The position numbers and the translations under genes were made by a program. The notes beneath the pieces were generated by a model, which worked only from the letters and a program-made list of their open reading frames with translations, was not told where the DNA came from and made no database searches. From Glandiceps talaboti (Eukaryota; Hemichordata; Enteropneusta; Spengelidae), in assembly GCF_964340395.1 (NCBI RefSeq), contig NC_135568.1, forward strand, positions 16,105,776 to 16,169,775: a stretch of 64,000 nucleotides of DNA, read 5' to 3'. This document shows, piece by piece, positions 37,492 through 49,186 of this stretch. Within the stretch, counting starts at the first letter, position 1. Each line of letters starts with the position of its first letter.

Positions 37492-38676
37492 ATGCACACT
37501 CTGAAGGCAAAGTTTATTTGGAAAGTCATACCGTATATATTGTGTACAATTGTTGTCATGGTGACGTGGCGTCATGAAAACAGTTTAATAATGAGTAATA
37601 GTCGGAATGATCCAAAAGGTGGGTCTGTTGTCGTGAATAATTTCAAACAATTGGACAACTCATCAGATAATATAAGGTTGCTGGAGCAGCAACCCAACAC
37701 TGATGCTCACGTTTCATTGACACCAAACCATTCGTCTCCAGGACAGTTACAAGATAGCAATCACTCATTTAGCCAACGTATACTGATCAACGCAAGAATG
37801 CGTACAGGTTCAACAATATTGGGGAAGTATTTCTCAAATGATCCAAGTTTTTTTTACATCTATGAACCAGGACATTTCTTAATGAAGTCTGGTGCATTGA
37901 ACCTCCACAATGACAGCGCTGATTATATGGCTGAAATTCAACGACCCATGTTAGATTACATACGTGATTTCTTCCGGTGCGATTTCAGACACCACAAGGG
38001 ATTCTTCGATCATTTACAGCAAACACATTCGAGTAGTCAGTTACTGATAGGTTCATCTGAAATGGCGGCCCTTTGCATGTCAAAATCGAATTTTGTCACC
38101 AAGGTGGTCAGACTGAACGACATTTCTGTTGCCTATGATTTGATAGAGGGGGGAAACATGAAGGTAATTCACCTTGTTCGAGATCCACGTGGCATGGTAT
38201 CATCGCGAGAAGTGTTTGAACATCTATGTTATACAGAAAATACAACAACGAGGATGCCTGCCATAACTACATTTAAATTATTCACACAGTACTACTGTCA
38301 ATGGTTGGAAGCAAACATTAAAAGTATCTTAAGAGGACCAGCATGGCTTCAAGAACATCTCATAATTGTAAGGTACGAAGATTTGGCTGACAGGCCAGAA
38401 GACATTGTACCCAAACTATATGACTTTATTGGTCTACCCATGCACGCCGATGTTAAAAGGATGTTTATCGACGTTGACCCCAAACGTGGAAATGGCGAGG
38501 CGTGGAGATATAAATTACCGTATAATCGAACACTGCTAGTACAAGACATCTGTTCAGACGAGGTATTTCGAGCTTTTGGATATATGAAAATCGGTAATGA
38601 AAGTGACCTTCGTGATAAGGATATATCCGTAATGTCAGATATTGTAGACTTTAAGAACATTAAAATTGCCTTGTAA
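37492..38676 (+). CDS. Carbohydrate sulfotransferase (CHST1/3-type, type II Golgi membrane protein)
   Basis: 394 residues on a single coding exon. The enzyme class transfers sulfate from PAPS to a sugar hydroxyl of glycans in the Golgi lumen. After a short cytoplasmic tail, residues ~9-25 form one hydrophobic anchor, followed by a Ser/Asn-rich stem. The catalytic domain begins near residue 95. The 5'-phosphosulfate loop is MRTGSTIL at 103-110 (family form RTGSS), and the 3'-phosphate motif is VIHLVRDPRGMVSS at 225-238. Length and motif spacing fit galactose/GalNAc/GlcNAc 6-O-sulfotransferases (roughly 390-480 residues). Several NxS/T sites occur, such as NHS and NNT-like positions in the stem. 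The start at 37492 is preferred because a splice acceptor lies just upstream. The acceptor sugar cannot be assigned from sequence. It appears intact. A small MITE begins ~100 bp after the stop. Confidence 0.93.
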   Translation: MHTLKAKFIWKVIPYILCTIVVMVTWRHENSLIMSNSRNDPKGGSVVVNNFKQLDNSSDNIRLLEQQPNTDAHVSLTPNHSSPGQLQDSNHSFSQRILINARMRTGSTILGKYFSNDPSFFYIYEPGHFLMKSGALNLHNDSADYMAEIQRPMLDYIRDFFRCDFRHHKGFFDHLQQTHSSSQLLIGSSEMAALCMSKSNFVTKVVRLNDISVAYDLIEGGNMKVIHLVRDPRGMVSSREVFEHLCYTENTTTRMPAITTFKLFTQYYCQWLEANIKSILRGPAWLQEHLIIVRYEDLADRPEDIVPKLYDFIGLPMHADVKRMFIDVDPKRGNGEAWRYKLPYNRTLLVQDICSDEVFRAFGYMKIGNESDLRDKDISVMSDIVDFKNIKIAL

Positions 38677-38772
38677 TTGTTATATGGCGAAGTGGTCGAA
38701 GATGTATATTTTCTATTTGCACTTCTTATGGTGAGGATTAGAGCTATGTTTTTTGGATTTCCAATTTATAAA

Positions 38773-38984
38773 ACAATTTTATCATGGCTTCCTACTTGAA
38801 AAACCAATATGTATACCAAGTCTGTGTTTGTAACTCAATACATTGCAAAAAATCAAAATATGTGCAAACAGTTTGGCATTATACGTAAAATAACAAACGT
38901 ATAACATTTTACACATTTATTAATCATTTGCAATGTATTTGAGTTATGTTTCACATAGATTTTTCAAGTAGGAAGCCCTTATAG
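38773..38984. mobile_element. Palindromic MITE (ATTTTATCATGG family), copy 1
   Basis: About 210 bp. GGCTTCCTACTTGAAAAA near the left end is inverted at the right end (TTTTTCAAGTAGGAAGCC), and the arms continue inward with matched AACTCAATACATTGCAAA-type text. It lies directly 3' of the sulfotransferase and may be in its 3' UTR. Confidence 0.85.
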
Positions 38985-39573
<589 letters not shown>

Positions 39574-40197
39574 GCAATACTAAAACAGATGTCCTACATT
39601 ATATGCTAAAACTGTACTAGACGCTGGTTGTTAAAATAATGCATCGATTCGATGTTTTGAGGTTGGTTTTATTCAATCCTTCGAATTGACCCATTGTCTG
39701 GCTGAGTTTAAGTGAAGGTTAGTATCAGAATCTATCAGCACTTTATACGCTTTCGTAGCTTTCATTTTGCGGCTAATCTTTGAAGTATACATATATGTAT
39801 ATACTTTGAAATATATGAATGCTGTTAACGATGGCAGGATGGTAAAGAATCACATTTTATTGGCAAATATTACGTTTTCCAGGATTGGGCATATTTAATT
39901 ATCTTTATTGCATATAAACTTATGTTAGAATTGTTGAAAAAAATTAACATGGTTAATATATTCCTTCAAGCTTCAAGCTTCAATCTAGAGTCAAATCTTC
40001 TTACCTTGGATCAGTGGCGGTCAGGGTTTGCCACATTACCAGAATCTAACATAAGGTTGACAACAGTTTCATCTGTAAATGCAAACTAATACAAATATTT
40101 TAAGACATACTAAACTGTATCTGACAAATACTTCTCTAGAAGTGAAATAAACTGACTGGCACGGCAACATTAAAAACAGCTAGCTTGAGCTGTGATC
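39574..40197. other. Gap without a supported gene
   Basis: No reading frame or defined repeat is supported. Confidence 0.4.
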
Positions 40198-40335
40198 ACT
40201 CGTTCGACAAGGAAAGTCGTGAAGCACCAAAATCGAACATATTGATTGTGTCGTCGGCACGTCAATGGAGGAATTGATACAGGGCAATTTCTTCACAGAG
40301 CTTTGATTTCTTTAACTGTTTGCGACATTAAAGTG
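40198..40335 (+). repeat. Dispersed ~135-bp repeat, copy 1
   Basis: Shares GGGCAATTTCTTC, AGAGCTTTGAT, TCTTTAACT and TTTGCGACATTAA in order with 42583-42714. The gene start at 41495 lies between the copies. The origin is unknown. Confidence 0.75.
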
Positions 40336-40353
40336 GCCATATGGATGGCAAAC

Positions 40354-40500
40354 TGAGGCCTAAAAACACTGTGTGGTTTCGATTATGTTCAATTTTAGAA
40401 AAGGTGGGGTAGATTTTTCATTATATTTTCTGATCATGTGTGGGTTGTTTTTATCATATCGTTCTTGATGTGCGAGTGTTTAGTTCAGGTAGTAGAATTC
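40354..40500 (+). mobile_element. TTAGGCC-family MITE, copy D (5' half only)
   Basis: Starts TGAGGCCTAAAAACACTG then TGTGGTTTCGATTATG and AATTTTAGAAAAGG, following copies A and C. The GGGTCGGG...GGAACC right end is missing. Confidence 0.65.
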
Positions 40501-40747
40501 TACGAGTACATTTTCAATATTTAGAAAAGATTACACTCATAACGTGTAAACTCAGCTGTGTCACTTTAATCCAATCTCTAGACCTCTTTTAGTATTATTC
40601 GTCCACGATATCATGTTCAAACAGACGAGAAAGTGAGAATAGTGATCCAGATGTTACACGTAGAGGTTAAATGGAACCGTAGGGCAATCTTACTCTCTAG
40701 CTCTGCGTATGCCGTGTACATACTAAAAGCACACATATGGTTCAATA

Positions 40748-40798
40748 GCAACCACCACCACCACCACCACAACAACAACAACAACAACGACGACGACG

Positions 40799-40849
<51 letters not shown>

Positions 40850-40851
40850 CA
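40748..40851. repeat. Trinucleotide tract (CAC)n(AAC)n(GAC)n(AAC)n
   Basis: CAC, AAC, GAC and AAC blocks in series. The His/Asn/Asp homopolymer frame has no gene around it. Confidence 0.95.
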
Positions 40852-41494
40852 CGCCTTAAGTTGATAACAGCTTGGTTAAATCAAATATCTAAATGTAACA
40901 TCTCATTGAATATTAAGTTGGGGAAGGAGTATTATAGTAAAAAGCACGCTTAGATAAGGGCTCAACGACACTATTTTTCACATACATTCGAAACATTTTC
41001 GTATTTAACATATTTGTATATGTTTTTTTCTAGAATTCTTCAGGTGTTCGATATTGCTAATATATTTAAATGGTTGCCCTGTATTATTAAACTGACACAA
41101 ATGAATGTACAAAAAGCCTATCGTAATGCTATAAATAATAATGTTTTTAAATGAAATTCTACTGCTAAATCTTCTTAATTCAATTTTTTTAAGTGAAATT
41201 TGTCTTAATCGTTCATACAAAGTTTTCCCAGCGAGAAGATATATTTTTCTGATTTTTTTATCCATTTATGTCACAAGCAATGGAAGAATCAAGGCTATGT
41301 GACGAAAAAAAACTATTATAAATTTCTTCTTTGAAATACCGAAATATATATCCAGAAGACATACCTTCGCGACTTCCTCTTTGTAAAATGAGCGGCCACA
41401 ACGTCATATGTTTCTCGTGATGACTGTCAGTTTATTACCCTTGGTTTCAGTTCAACTTCAAGTTTCGTTTATAATGTTTCTATCAGTCCGAGCG
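40852..41494 (+). other. Upstream region of the mosaic receptor gene
   Basis: No TATA box stands out. Further in-frame ATGs at 41408, 41420 and 41474 precede the chosen start at 41495. If one of these were used, the protein would gain 7-29 mostly hydrophobic residues. Confidence 0.4.
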
Positions 41495-41561
41495 ATGAAT
41501 CTGTTTGTAATTGTATGCCTGATAATGGCATTGTGCCAAACATTGACCGCTGTTTATCAAG
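41495..41561 (+). CDS. Mosaic receptor exon 1: signal peptide
   Basis: Encodes residues 1-22 (MNLFVIVCLIMALCQTLTAV, then YQ) and one base of codon 23, ending at a strong donor (CAAG|GTAAGC) in phase 1. The hydrophobic core followed by small and polar residues is a standard signal peptide, with cleavage likely near TLTA|V. The ATG has G at -3. Three in-frame ATGs lie upstream (41408-41474), so the exact start is uncertain. The exit phase joins exactly to exon 2 at 45331 across 3.8 kb. The gene continues in 19 further exons here and beyond the right edge. Confidence 0.75.
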
Positions 41562-41968
41562 GTAAGCAGACTTTACTTAAATCTGATTAAGATCTGATGT
41601 ACTTTTACGAAACAAGGAAGATTTATCCACAAAAAATATTTATCTGTGCTTACAGTGAGATCAAATAAAAAATGTACGTGTGTGCGTGCTATCGGTGTTG
41701 TTTGTGTAATGTATCACAGACGGTGAAGAAGCCTTCCCTCCATTCTCTATGGTGTATTTCCGACTCTATCGTAACATAAAACGCCCCGTGCGATGCAAAA
41801 CACATCTTGCCACCTAACTAAAACTCTATAGTCACTCTAGTTTGGTAGTGTAATTCGTGGATTACACTTTCAGAACTGTAGTATATAGATATTGACCGTC
41901 AGGGATGGCCCTCACTGGACTTCTTGGGAGACAAGTGTTTAAATGCTTAAAGAACTATCCAGTATAAA

Positions 41969-41973
41969 TATAG

Positions 41974-42014
<41 letters not shown>
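41969..42014. repeat. (ATT)n microsatellite
   Basis: About 14 ATT units within intron 1. Confidence 0.95.
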
Positions 42015-42015
<1 letters not shown>

Positions 42016-42582
42016 GAGGAAAAAAATCCCTGAGAACGAAAACTTCTGTAGTTTTTGCTTTTTACAAAATAATATGTTAAAACTGAGTTTCATCTTTTAA
42101 CTAAGTGTCCTCCGTATCACAATCTTAGGGGAGATCTTTTACTAGCATGGCATAATATCAACTCATCAAATGACTAGTTTACTGACCTTTTACGCACCAA
42201 CATTGTAACACAGTTAAATCATTCAGCCACTTTCGTTTAGTATGCAATGATATATATAAAGTATTTCTCATTTCCTCTTCTTTCTTGACAGATGTACTTT
42301 AACAGTGTCTTCAATAATGTTTTAATCAAACAAATTTTGTATGTTTTGGGGGCCTATGGCCTTTCATGCGATAAACACTCTCACCTAAACATTCTCTCAT
42401 ATATATAAATATCACATTTAATATTTCAAAGAAATAATGAAATACATAATGCATACTAAATTTATTCATATTCATATTTATATTAAATATTACCCATAGC
42501 ATTTACAGTACAGAGTACCAATGATGTTGCCTTGGTATTTCACTCATGTGAAAAGCTACCACGACAAACCAGAGTGACGCTG

Positions 42583-42714
42583 CGAACTCTCTTTTGACAA
42601 AAGGAAGTCGAGAATCACCAAAACAGAGCATATTGACTGTTCAACGGAAGAATTGATATCGGGCAATTTCTTCGCAGAGCTTTGATCTCTTTAACTCTTT
42701 GCGACATTAATGGA
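42583..42714 (+). repeat. Dispersed ~135-bp repeat, copy 2
   Basis: Same order of blocks as 40198-40335, about 80 percent alike by eye. Confidence 0.75.
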
Positions 42715-43189
42715 CTTAAAACCTCCCGAAAAATGTTTTCCCCTGAAGGAAAAGAGGATAAAAGCGTTTTCTAAAACGTTCTGATTTCCTAAATTTGACT
42801 CACGCTCAGGTTATATTCAAGTTCAGTTTATATTTCATTCCCGATACTTACTGACAAAAGTTTGTAACCAGGACTAAAGTCGAGATACAGAATAATACGC
42901 AAAGAATGTAAATGGCGTATATACCTCAAGGTCAGATTTGTGAGATATGTTTTTCTCTTTATTTACCCATAGAAGGTGATTACTTTCAAGTTGTGATTCC
43001 TCTTCTTCGTTGAGGGTTTTTTTTGTTTTTTTGTTTTTTTTTTGTTTTTTTTTTAATTTACGTACAAAACAAAGACGTATACAGCACACAACGAAAAACA
43101 GAACGAAAAGAATACTAAGAAAGGCTAGAGAAAATTTGACTTGCATCCAAAGAGTTTGATTTTGTGGAAAAAAACAAAAAAAAACAGCA

Positions 43190-44060
43190 ACTAATCTTCA
43201 ACTAATGACGTGTTCGTATTTACACAAAATTGGTGCAAAGGTAGCCACTTCATTTGATGGAAATTTACTTTATCATTTGCCCTAGCATTAAATAGTTCTA
43301 TATTATATATGTTACAAAGTAATAAATTGAATTCCCTAAAGGATGGTTTCTGTTCCTTTAATTTTACCCAGTAGATATATTTCCGAATAACTAAAGAAAC
43401 AAAATTTATAATCATTCTTTCTTGTGGGTCACCAAGAATCATACATAGCTTAGACGGAAATGACGACAAACTTATCGAATTACCCATTACATTGACAACT
43501 TCGCCCCACAGGGCCTTAGTATCCTTACATTAAAAAAAAAGGTGTTCCAACGTTTCTGGTTCTTCTTGACAAATCCCACAAAGAAATTTTGGGTACTTTG
43601 CTGGATTATAATGATGAAGTTGCTGATTTGTATAAAGAATATTATGTAAAAGCTTGAATTGGAATTCTCTTGACTTACTTTCATTGGAAACTTTAAAACT
43701 AAGCTCATACAACTTTTTCCAATTTAGGCCAGTGAAAGTTAAACATTTCTCAAGGGTTTCCTCAGTGTTTGGCTTCACAATTCTATTTTCTAAAAGTTTA
43801 CTCTTTAGAACCGTCTTTGAAAGTGACTCAAACAAAATTCTTTCATTTCCAATATTAATATAGATATCGTTAGTTGAATGCCCTAACTGCTTAGCTTTTA
43901 AAAATTCTGGGACAGAATGTATCAATCCCATCCATTTCAGTTTGTGATTTAAAGTCAACCCCTTCTGTTCAAATATATGCCATGGAACTAACGATTGGAC
44001 ATGAAAAAAAATCCGACACAGAGGAAAAACCCACTTCCTGGAATTTTTTCGTGATTCGTG
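43190..44060 (-). mobile_element. Degenerate 3' end of a LINE (non-LTR) retrotransposon
   Basis: A minus-strand frame at 43530-43958 encodes a segment resembling the C-terminal region found after many L1/Tx1-like reverse transcriptases: NWKKLYELSFKV, EFQFKLLHNILYTNQ, then CGICQEEPETLEHLFF, the cysteine/histidine part of the zf-RVT motif. The frame breaks at an A/T run near 43527-43540 and resumes at 43191-43487 with ERMIINFVSLVIRKYIYWVK, the usual tail of this domain. No reverse transcriptase core or endonuclease is present. It is a 5'-truncated, frameshifted copy in intron 1, antisense to the gene. Confidence 0.8.
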
Positions 44061-44189
44061 ATGTGTCTTCCCATGGAACTAGGGGTTCTACTTCCATGGT
44101 CTCCCTCAGCGTAATGTGCCACTACTAAGCTTTGTCATATTACTGTGTCACTCCCCCCCCCATGAAAGGCCTGCCCTCAGGTTTGACTT

Positions 44190-45003
44190 CGACCATATAC
44201 GTAAAATACCACGTAACCAATGTGCAGCCCATCCCTCAAAACCAATTTAAGGACAATTGCATCATCATATACTCAGCTCTTTCAGACACCGAGATATACA
44301 ACATTAAACTATTTGAGAATTATTCAAGATATCAAATAAGTTCACGAGCTAACATCATTTTGTTGACCTAGTAATTTAATTTGTGTAATTTCAAAGCAAC
44401 TTCCAATATATTTTTGTCATTTTTTTCTATTATGACCTTTTTGTAGCATATAACATTACCTTTAATTGTAATTATTGTCATGTTTCGATGATTTGTTGAT
44501 AAAAACTTAAAAATTTAGCTGACCTTGAATTTTTTTGACTCTGACCTTGAGCTTAACCTTGGATAAAAAGTACATGTGTTAGTAAGTTTCCCGTCCCCTA
44601 AAATCCATGTAAAGACACTTCCGTCATATTTATAGCACTTTGGGACATCGAGATCTTCAGTGTTGTCATAATTTTTCATAATTGCGGATCTTGATATCAG
44701 TTGTCTCAGTAACAGGATTTTGTAATAAAGCATCTCCAAATAGGGTTTTCCTGAAAGACTAAACCATTTGCTATTTTGTGACTGATTTTCAGATATACAA
44801 CTATGCCTGATGTTAGTTATATAAAACTTTCCACCAGAGTTTTAAATAAACATGTGGAAAAAAATAAGATGACCTTGAATTTTGGCTATGACTTTGACCT
44901 TTGATCGGAAAGGTCATATGATCAATGAGTTGCTCGTCTCCCAAAACAAATATATACACATACTTTGATTGTGATTATGGTACTTCTGGAGCCTGAGAAA
45001 TGT
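44190..45003. repeat. Three diverged ~130-bp units at ~350-bp spacing
   Basis: Units near 44190-44305, 44520-44655 and 44868-45003 share, in order, a CATGTG/CCCGTCCCC..AAAACCA block, an AAGGACA..TTGCATCAT block and GACACCGAGATAT-like text. Units 2 and 3 begin with TGACCTTGAATTTT. They are diverged and non-coding. Confidence 0.55.
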
Positions 45004-45330
45004 CGTTTTTTAACGTTTAGCATCCTTCAAAATAATGTCACAGTTACCATGGAAACTGCCTCCTGTGAGTTTGCGCAAGAGAACCCAAAGGGGTAACATC
45101 AGTTTTCCGATGGCCCAGTTATTACTGTAACCAAATATGATGTCAAAATTTTATTACAAACCATGTAAGGTAATTCTTAATTTTAGCCACTTTTTGGACG
45201 TTGGCGTCCTGATTAACTGTCGGGTGCAGTTACTTTATATATCCATGATGTTGGTCATGGAATCGTCGATGTGGCTGTTACTTAGTCACACCATAGTAAT
45301 TTATACATTTTGTATCTCCTTGCTTCATAG

Positions 45331-45474
45331 ACATGTTGTGTCTGGTTGGGCCTTATGACAGACAGAAGTGCACTGCTGTAGAAGGATGGGTTACTGCTAG
45401 TAAGCTATCTTGTACAATCAATAACTGTTGTTGGGATCCTATTGAGAAATCTTGTTACAAGAAATCAGCAATAC
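45331..45474 (+). CDS. Mosaic receptor exon 2: trefoil (P-type) domain
   Basis: Phase 1-1 exon between acceptor TTCATAG|AC and donor ATAC|GTAAGT, encoding residues 23-70. It has the six cysteines and spacing of a trefoil domain, with the diagnostic CCWD motif (INNCCWDPIEKSCY) and an RQKC segment near the start. Trefoil domains are compact three-loop folds found in mucosal peptides and a few mosaic proteins, and they can bind glycans. Here the domain sits directly after the signal peptide, so it would be the N-terminal tip of the protein. All six cysteines are present, so folding should be normal. Confidence 0.9.
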
Positions 45475-45514
45475 GTAAGTTCCATTGAAAGTTTAAAAAC
45501 ATACGGCTATCACC

Positions 45515-45520
45515 AGGAGA

Positions 45521-45551
<31 letters not shown>

Positions 45552-45569
45552 AGAGAGAGACAGACAGGC

Positions 45570-45642
<73 letters not shown>

Positions 45643-45853
45643 GGGCGAGAGACAGACAGAGACAAAGAGCGAGACATGCATACGTACGTACGTACGTACG
45701 TACATACATACATACATACATACATACATACATACATACATACATACACACACACACACGTACGTACGTACGTACGTACGTACGTACGTACATACATACG
45801 TACGTACGTACGTACGTACGTACAGACATACATACATACATACAGTCATAGAA

Positions 45854-45895
<42 letters not shown>
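45515..45895. repeat. ~380-bp compound microsatellite (GA, CAGA, CGTA, CATA, CAGA)
   Basis: Lies in intron 2. The blocks switch motif at least six times, including self-complementary (TACG)n blocks. Long frames on both strands are artefacts. Confidence 0.95.
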
Positions 45896-45896
<1 letters not shown>

Positions 45897-46198
45897 CAAT
45901 ATACGACAGGAGGCCTGAGGAGAAAATATGTTGGTCAAACATGTTTTCGCAGTCAACCCCCCCCCCCCCCTTGTGCTCTCAAAAAATGTCTTGTCCCCTT
46001 ATCTGACTCCCAATAATTTTCATAGCCTCCCACCCCACCCCGGCTACACAGATTATAAACCCTTGACGTATTACTATTCGGGGTTGTACGCATCGCGATC
46101 GGACGAAAAAAGTGAATGCAATTTGGGTGAAAAAGCCAAAACAAACAGAACAGAGACACCATAAGTATTTTTGTCTATAATTTCTTAAAACCAAACAG

Positions 46199-46492
46199 GT
46201 CTATACAATATAGCCCTAAAGGTCGACTATGATGGCAGTTATATGCTAAACAAGCAAGCAATGTTTGATGGAATAGGTGCCGTGGATAAGGACTATCTCC
46301 GTATGGAAGGGACGACACACAATGGAATACCTTTCACAGAAGTAGACTTTAAAACCCGGGACATTGTCCCTCATCATTCAGCGTTAGATTTTTCTTGGTG
46401 TCCGTTACTAACCAAACGCGGTTATGTAATCATGTGGTTCTTGGAGAGTGTTATTGTCCACAGTATCGGAGTACTCACTGGACAAGACTATC
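46199..46492 (+). CDS. Mosaic receptor exon 3: first half of a divergent discoidin-like domain
   Basis: Phase 1-1 exon (acceptor CAAACAG|GT, donor TATC|GTAAGT) for residues 71-168. The end of this exon plus exon 4 aligns by pattern with the clear F5/8C domain in exons 8-9: a strand like GYVIMWFLESVIVHSIGVLT parallels TLVVILPKILRVAQIMLVET, then come aromatic and Asp residues. Only one cysteine is present. The long first part, including a PHHSALDFSWCP segment, has no match that I recognise. A galactose-binding-like beta-sandwich is the best guess; an unrelated domain is possible. Confidence 0.75.
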
Positions 46493-47617
46493 GTAAGTAT
46501 AATAAGGGAAACAAATTAATTGCTGAGTTGTTTACATAATACCGCATACTATGGGGACCCAGAAGGACCATGTTTACCTATCCTGCATTGCGGGACTTCT
46601 CTCTCTGAAAATGGGATTTGAAGATGGACACATCTGGCTTAAAATACAGGTGTACGGCACCTTGGAAATAAACAATTCGCAATATTTATTAGACTGTAAG
46701 ATACGTCGTGACGTTTCGCCCTCACCAGCCTCCTCTTAGGGGTTGGCCGATGTTTGAGGGCGCCCCGTCACTATTTATTTGATATAATGCCTCCTCTTTG
46801 ATTGAACAATATGGGCCTCGTCTGAGTCAACTCTGCCAGTTCTATTTAATTCTATTTTGAAGAGGCTATGAACTGTACGATTTGTCTATAATAAGTATAG
46901 AGAAAGGAAACCCATCTTTGTTGTCTTTTATATAGGCGTATTTATTGACGTTTTTTTAATTTTTTTCTCATCGAGTTACAAAGTAACAGATAATACATTT
47001 AGTAAGTAATGTACACTGTAAGAGGTAGTTGTAAAGAACATATTAATTTCCTCTAAAACTTGGTCTATGTTGAACAAAGTGTTTACCTTATTGTTTAAAG
47101 GAAGAAAGTAGTGATCCAGGAATACATTAATGTTGTAATCTATCATTGATCGTACAACCATTTTTGTTATTGGATATTGGGCAACCGCATAGATTTATAC
47201 CTACCCACCTACCTACATCCATTCATCCATCCATCCATCCATCCATCTATCTATCCATCCATACATGCATGCACGTACGCACGCACGCACTCACACATGC
47301 ACGGACGCACACGCGCGCACACACACACACACATATACATACATACATACATACATACATACATACATACATACATACATACATACATACATACATACAC
47401 ACATACACACATACATACATACTGACAGAAAGAGACAGACAAATTGTACCAGTATGAGTAGAGACAGACGGACAGAAAGGCAGAAACAAAATATCTTATG
47501 TTAGATATATATAAATACTTATAAACTTATAAACCCTGGCTACTACTTCTTCTACATTACGCCAATACTATAATGGGTTCTGTTTGTTTTCTTTTTAAAA
47601 CTGTAAACTACTTAAAG
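46493..47617 (+). other. Intron 3
   Basis: Holds a CATC/CATA microsatellite (47205-47425). A segment near 46700-46760 resembles text seen in retroelements but could not be assigned. Confidence 0.5.
47205..47425. repeat. (CATC)n/(GCAC)n/(CA)n/(CATA)n microsatellite
   Basis: Motif drift along the tract from ACCT and CATC to CGCA, CA and CATA. Confidence 0.95.
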
Positions 47618-47875
47618 ACGTTCTGGACGATGTTAGCTATCAACTTCTATCTACTAATTATGGGGAAATTCACTGTAAGGGCGATGTGAAGAAAGCCTTA
47701 GATGGACATGTCAATGATAAGGACATTGTTCGAGTTATCCCTGTTGATAACGACAACGTGTGGGTCCAGTGGTACTGTGGTAAGATACAAGTTGTCTCCA
47801 TAGGTCTAACAATGATTGGTAGTTATCTGTTCGACAACTTTGTGCTGAAGGAGATTGAGGTCTATTCATCTTATG
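47618..47875 (+). CDS. Mosaic receptor exon 4: second half of the divergent discoidin-like domain
   Basis: Phase 1-1 exon (acceptor TTAAAG|AC, a weak pyrimidine tract; donor TATG|GTAATT) for residues 169-254. It ends with a strand and KEIEVYSS, matching the terminal strand of F5/8C domains (compare DEISVYEI in exon 9). WVQWYCGKIQVVSIGL fits the core strand before it. Two cysteines occur. Together exons 3 and 4 span about 184 residues, somewhat longer than the usual ~150 of F5/8C. The splice joint lies in phase 1 inside the domain, whereas the second discoidin domain is split in phase 0, so the two are not recent duplicates. Confidence 0.8.
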
Positions 47876-48407
47876 GTAATTAATCTCTCTCATTTTCTAA
47901 GAACGTTTTACAGTAGATTTTCCATGAAACAAAAATTTCTTTTGCTTGGAATTATATTCATTAACCAGAATTCACAAGAATTTATTCAGAAAATACATTC
48001 GACCTGACTAAAAACATTAGTCTTTCTTTTTTTCACTATACTAAACTTTAACAAGCAAACGAATTACGTGTCGTGCACAGTGGGGATGTAGAAGTAGTCA
48101 AGTTGAAATGTTGAATATCAGTTTGAAAACTAAACATTTGTAGCCATTAAAATCATCAATTTCATGTGTAATGTTTTCATCAGAAGTCTGAGTGTTTTTT
48201 GCTGCAGTGTACAAGAATAGCAATGCTTGTCACTCTTCAATATGATTGGGCAAAGGATCCTGTTGTGTTTGCTGTGTCTCTGTTATTGTTAGTCTAGAGA
48301 TGAAATATGTCTAGCTGTGTGTCAAAAACGTAATATCCCATGAGTGAACACCAAGGCTACGGCTGCATTTTAGCTAGTGTATTGGTAAACAAATACCCTA
48401 GTCCCGA

Positions 48408-48991
48408 TGTAGTGGTCACGGGTGGTTTTGCAGTTCCTGTCACAGCACAGCCTGTAAGTGCAATAACAATGGACTGCATTACGATTATAAACATTACATT
48501 TCCCGCGTTTCGCTAGTATAGAGGAAAATTATTGTCTGGACGTTGTGAGAACAGCCAATGGGAGACGTTGAAAAAGTCACGTGGGTGACAGTATATAAGT
48601 GAGGGAAGCGGGGAATTTGAACCATTCTAGGCCAGCACCCGTCACAGTGCAGCCAGTTTGTTTGAGTTTTGAACTTATGTCAACTTAGTTAGTATTGCTC
48701 CTTTAGCAAAGGAGTTCAGTTCTAGGAACCAGAGCCAGTAAGGAAGAAACCTTCCCAGATGTGCATTAGACAGTGTGTCGGGTACAGGTTTCCAGACTTT
48801 TCCCAATGGGTTTTAGTCTGGTTTTTCCTGGGCGGTCTTATGTACGGTAGAAGGGGCTGTAGGGCTCAATCTGTTTGTTTGTTGAAATGTTTTATTTTCG
48901 TTTTATTTTTTGAAGGAGTGTTTTGCAATTGTATTTTGCACTTTGTTACATCTGTTAATAAATTACACGGCCGGCATGCACTCATGTGACA
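48408..48991 (+). mobile_element. Possible LTR fragment with primer-binding-site-like sequence
   Basis: Begins TGTAGTGGTCACG and ends TGTGACA. A TATA-like TATATAAG lies at ~48592 and AATAAA at ~48957. The text TTGGCGACCTACC follows, as often seen downstream of Gypsy-type 5' LTRs. No second LTR, no gag/pol and no target duplication were found, so it could be a truncated 5' LTR or a coincidence. Confidence 0.4.
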
Positions 48992-49186
48992 GCTTGGCGA
49001 CCTACCAATAACTGGTGTGTTTTTTGGGCTGTGAAGCATTGGAGAGACATTGTATTTTCCAGGCAGAATACAGATGTTTTAATTGTCACTATCCAGAGTA
49101 AATACCTAATTCTCGCTGCTATGAAGACTTTTAAAGTGCCATGTGGATGATGATTTGTATTTGTGTGGATTTTAAATTTTTAAAAC

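Larger units (their letters stand above)
41562..45330 (+). other. Intron 1 of the mosaic receptor
   Basis: 3.8 kb with an (ATT)n tract, a dispersed repeat, a LINE tail and three ~350-bp-spaced repeats, listed separately. No further exon was recognised in it. Confidence 0.55.

Noticed and set aside
46690-46765. Second hammerhead-like core on the minus strand (CTGGTGA...GCGAAACGTC)
   Set aside because: The invariant A of CUGANGA is G here and no stable stem II can be drawn.
48759-48989. 76-codon frame with cysteines in intron 4
   Set aside because: It lies inside the LTR-like fragment, has no phase-1 splice sites and matches no module.
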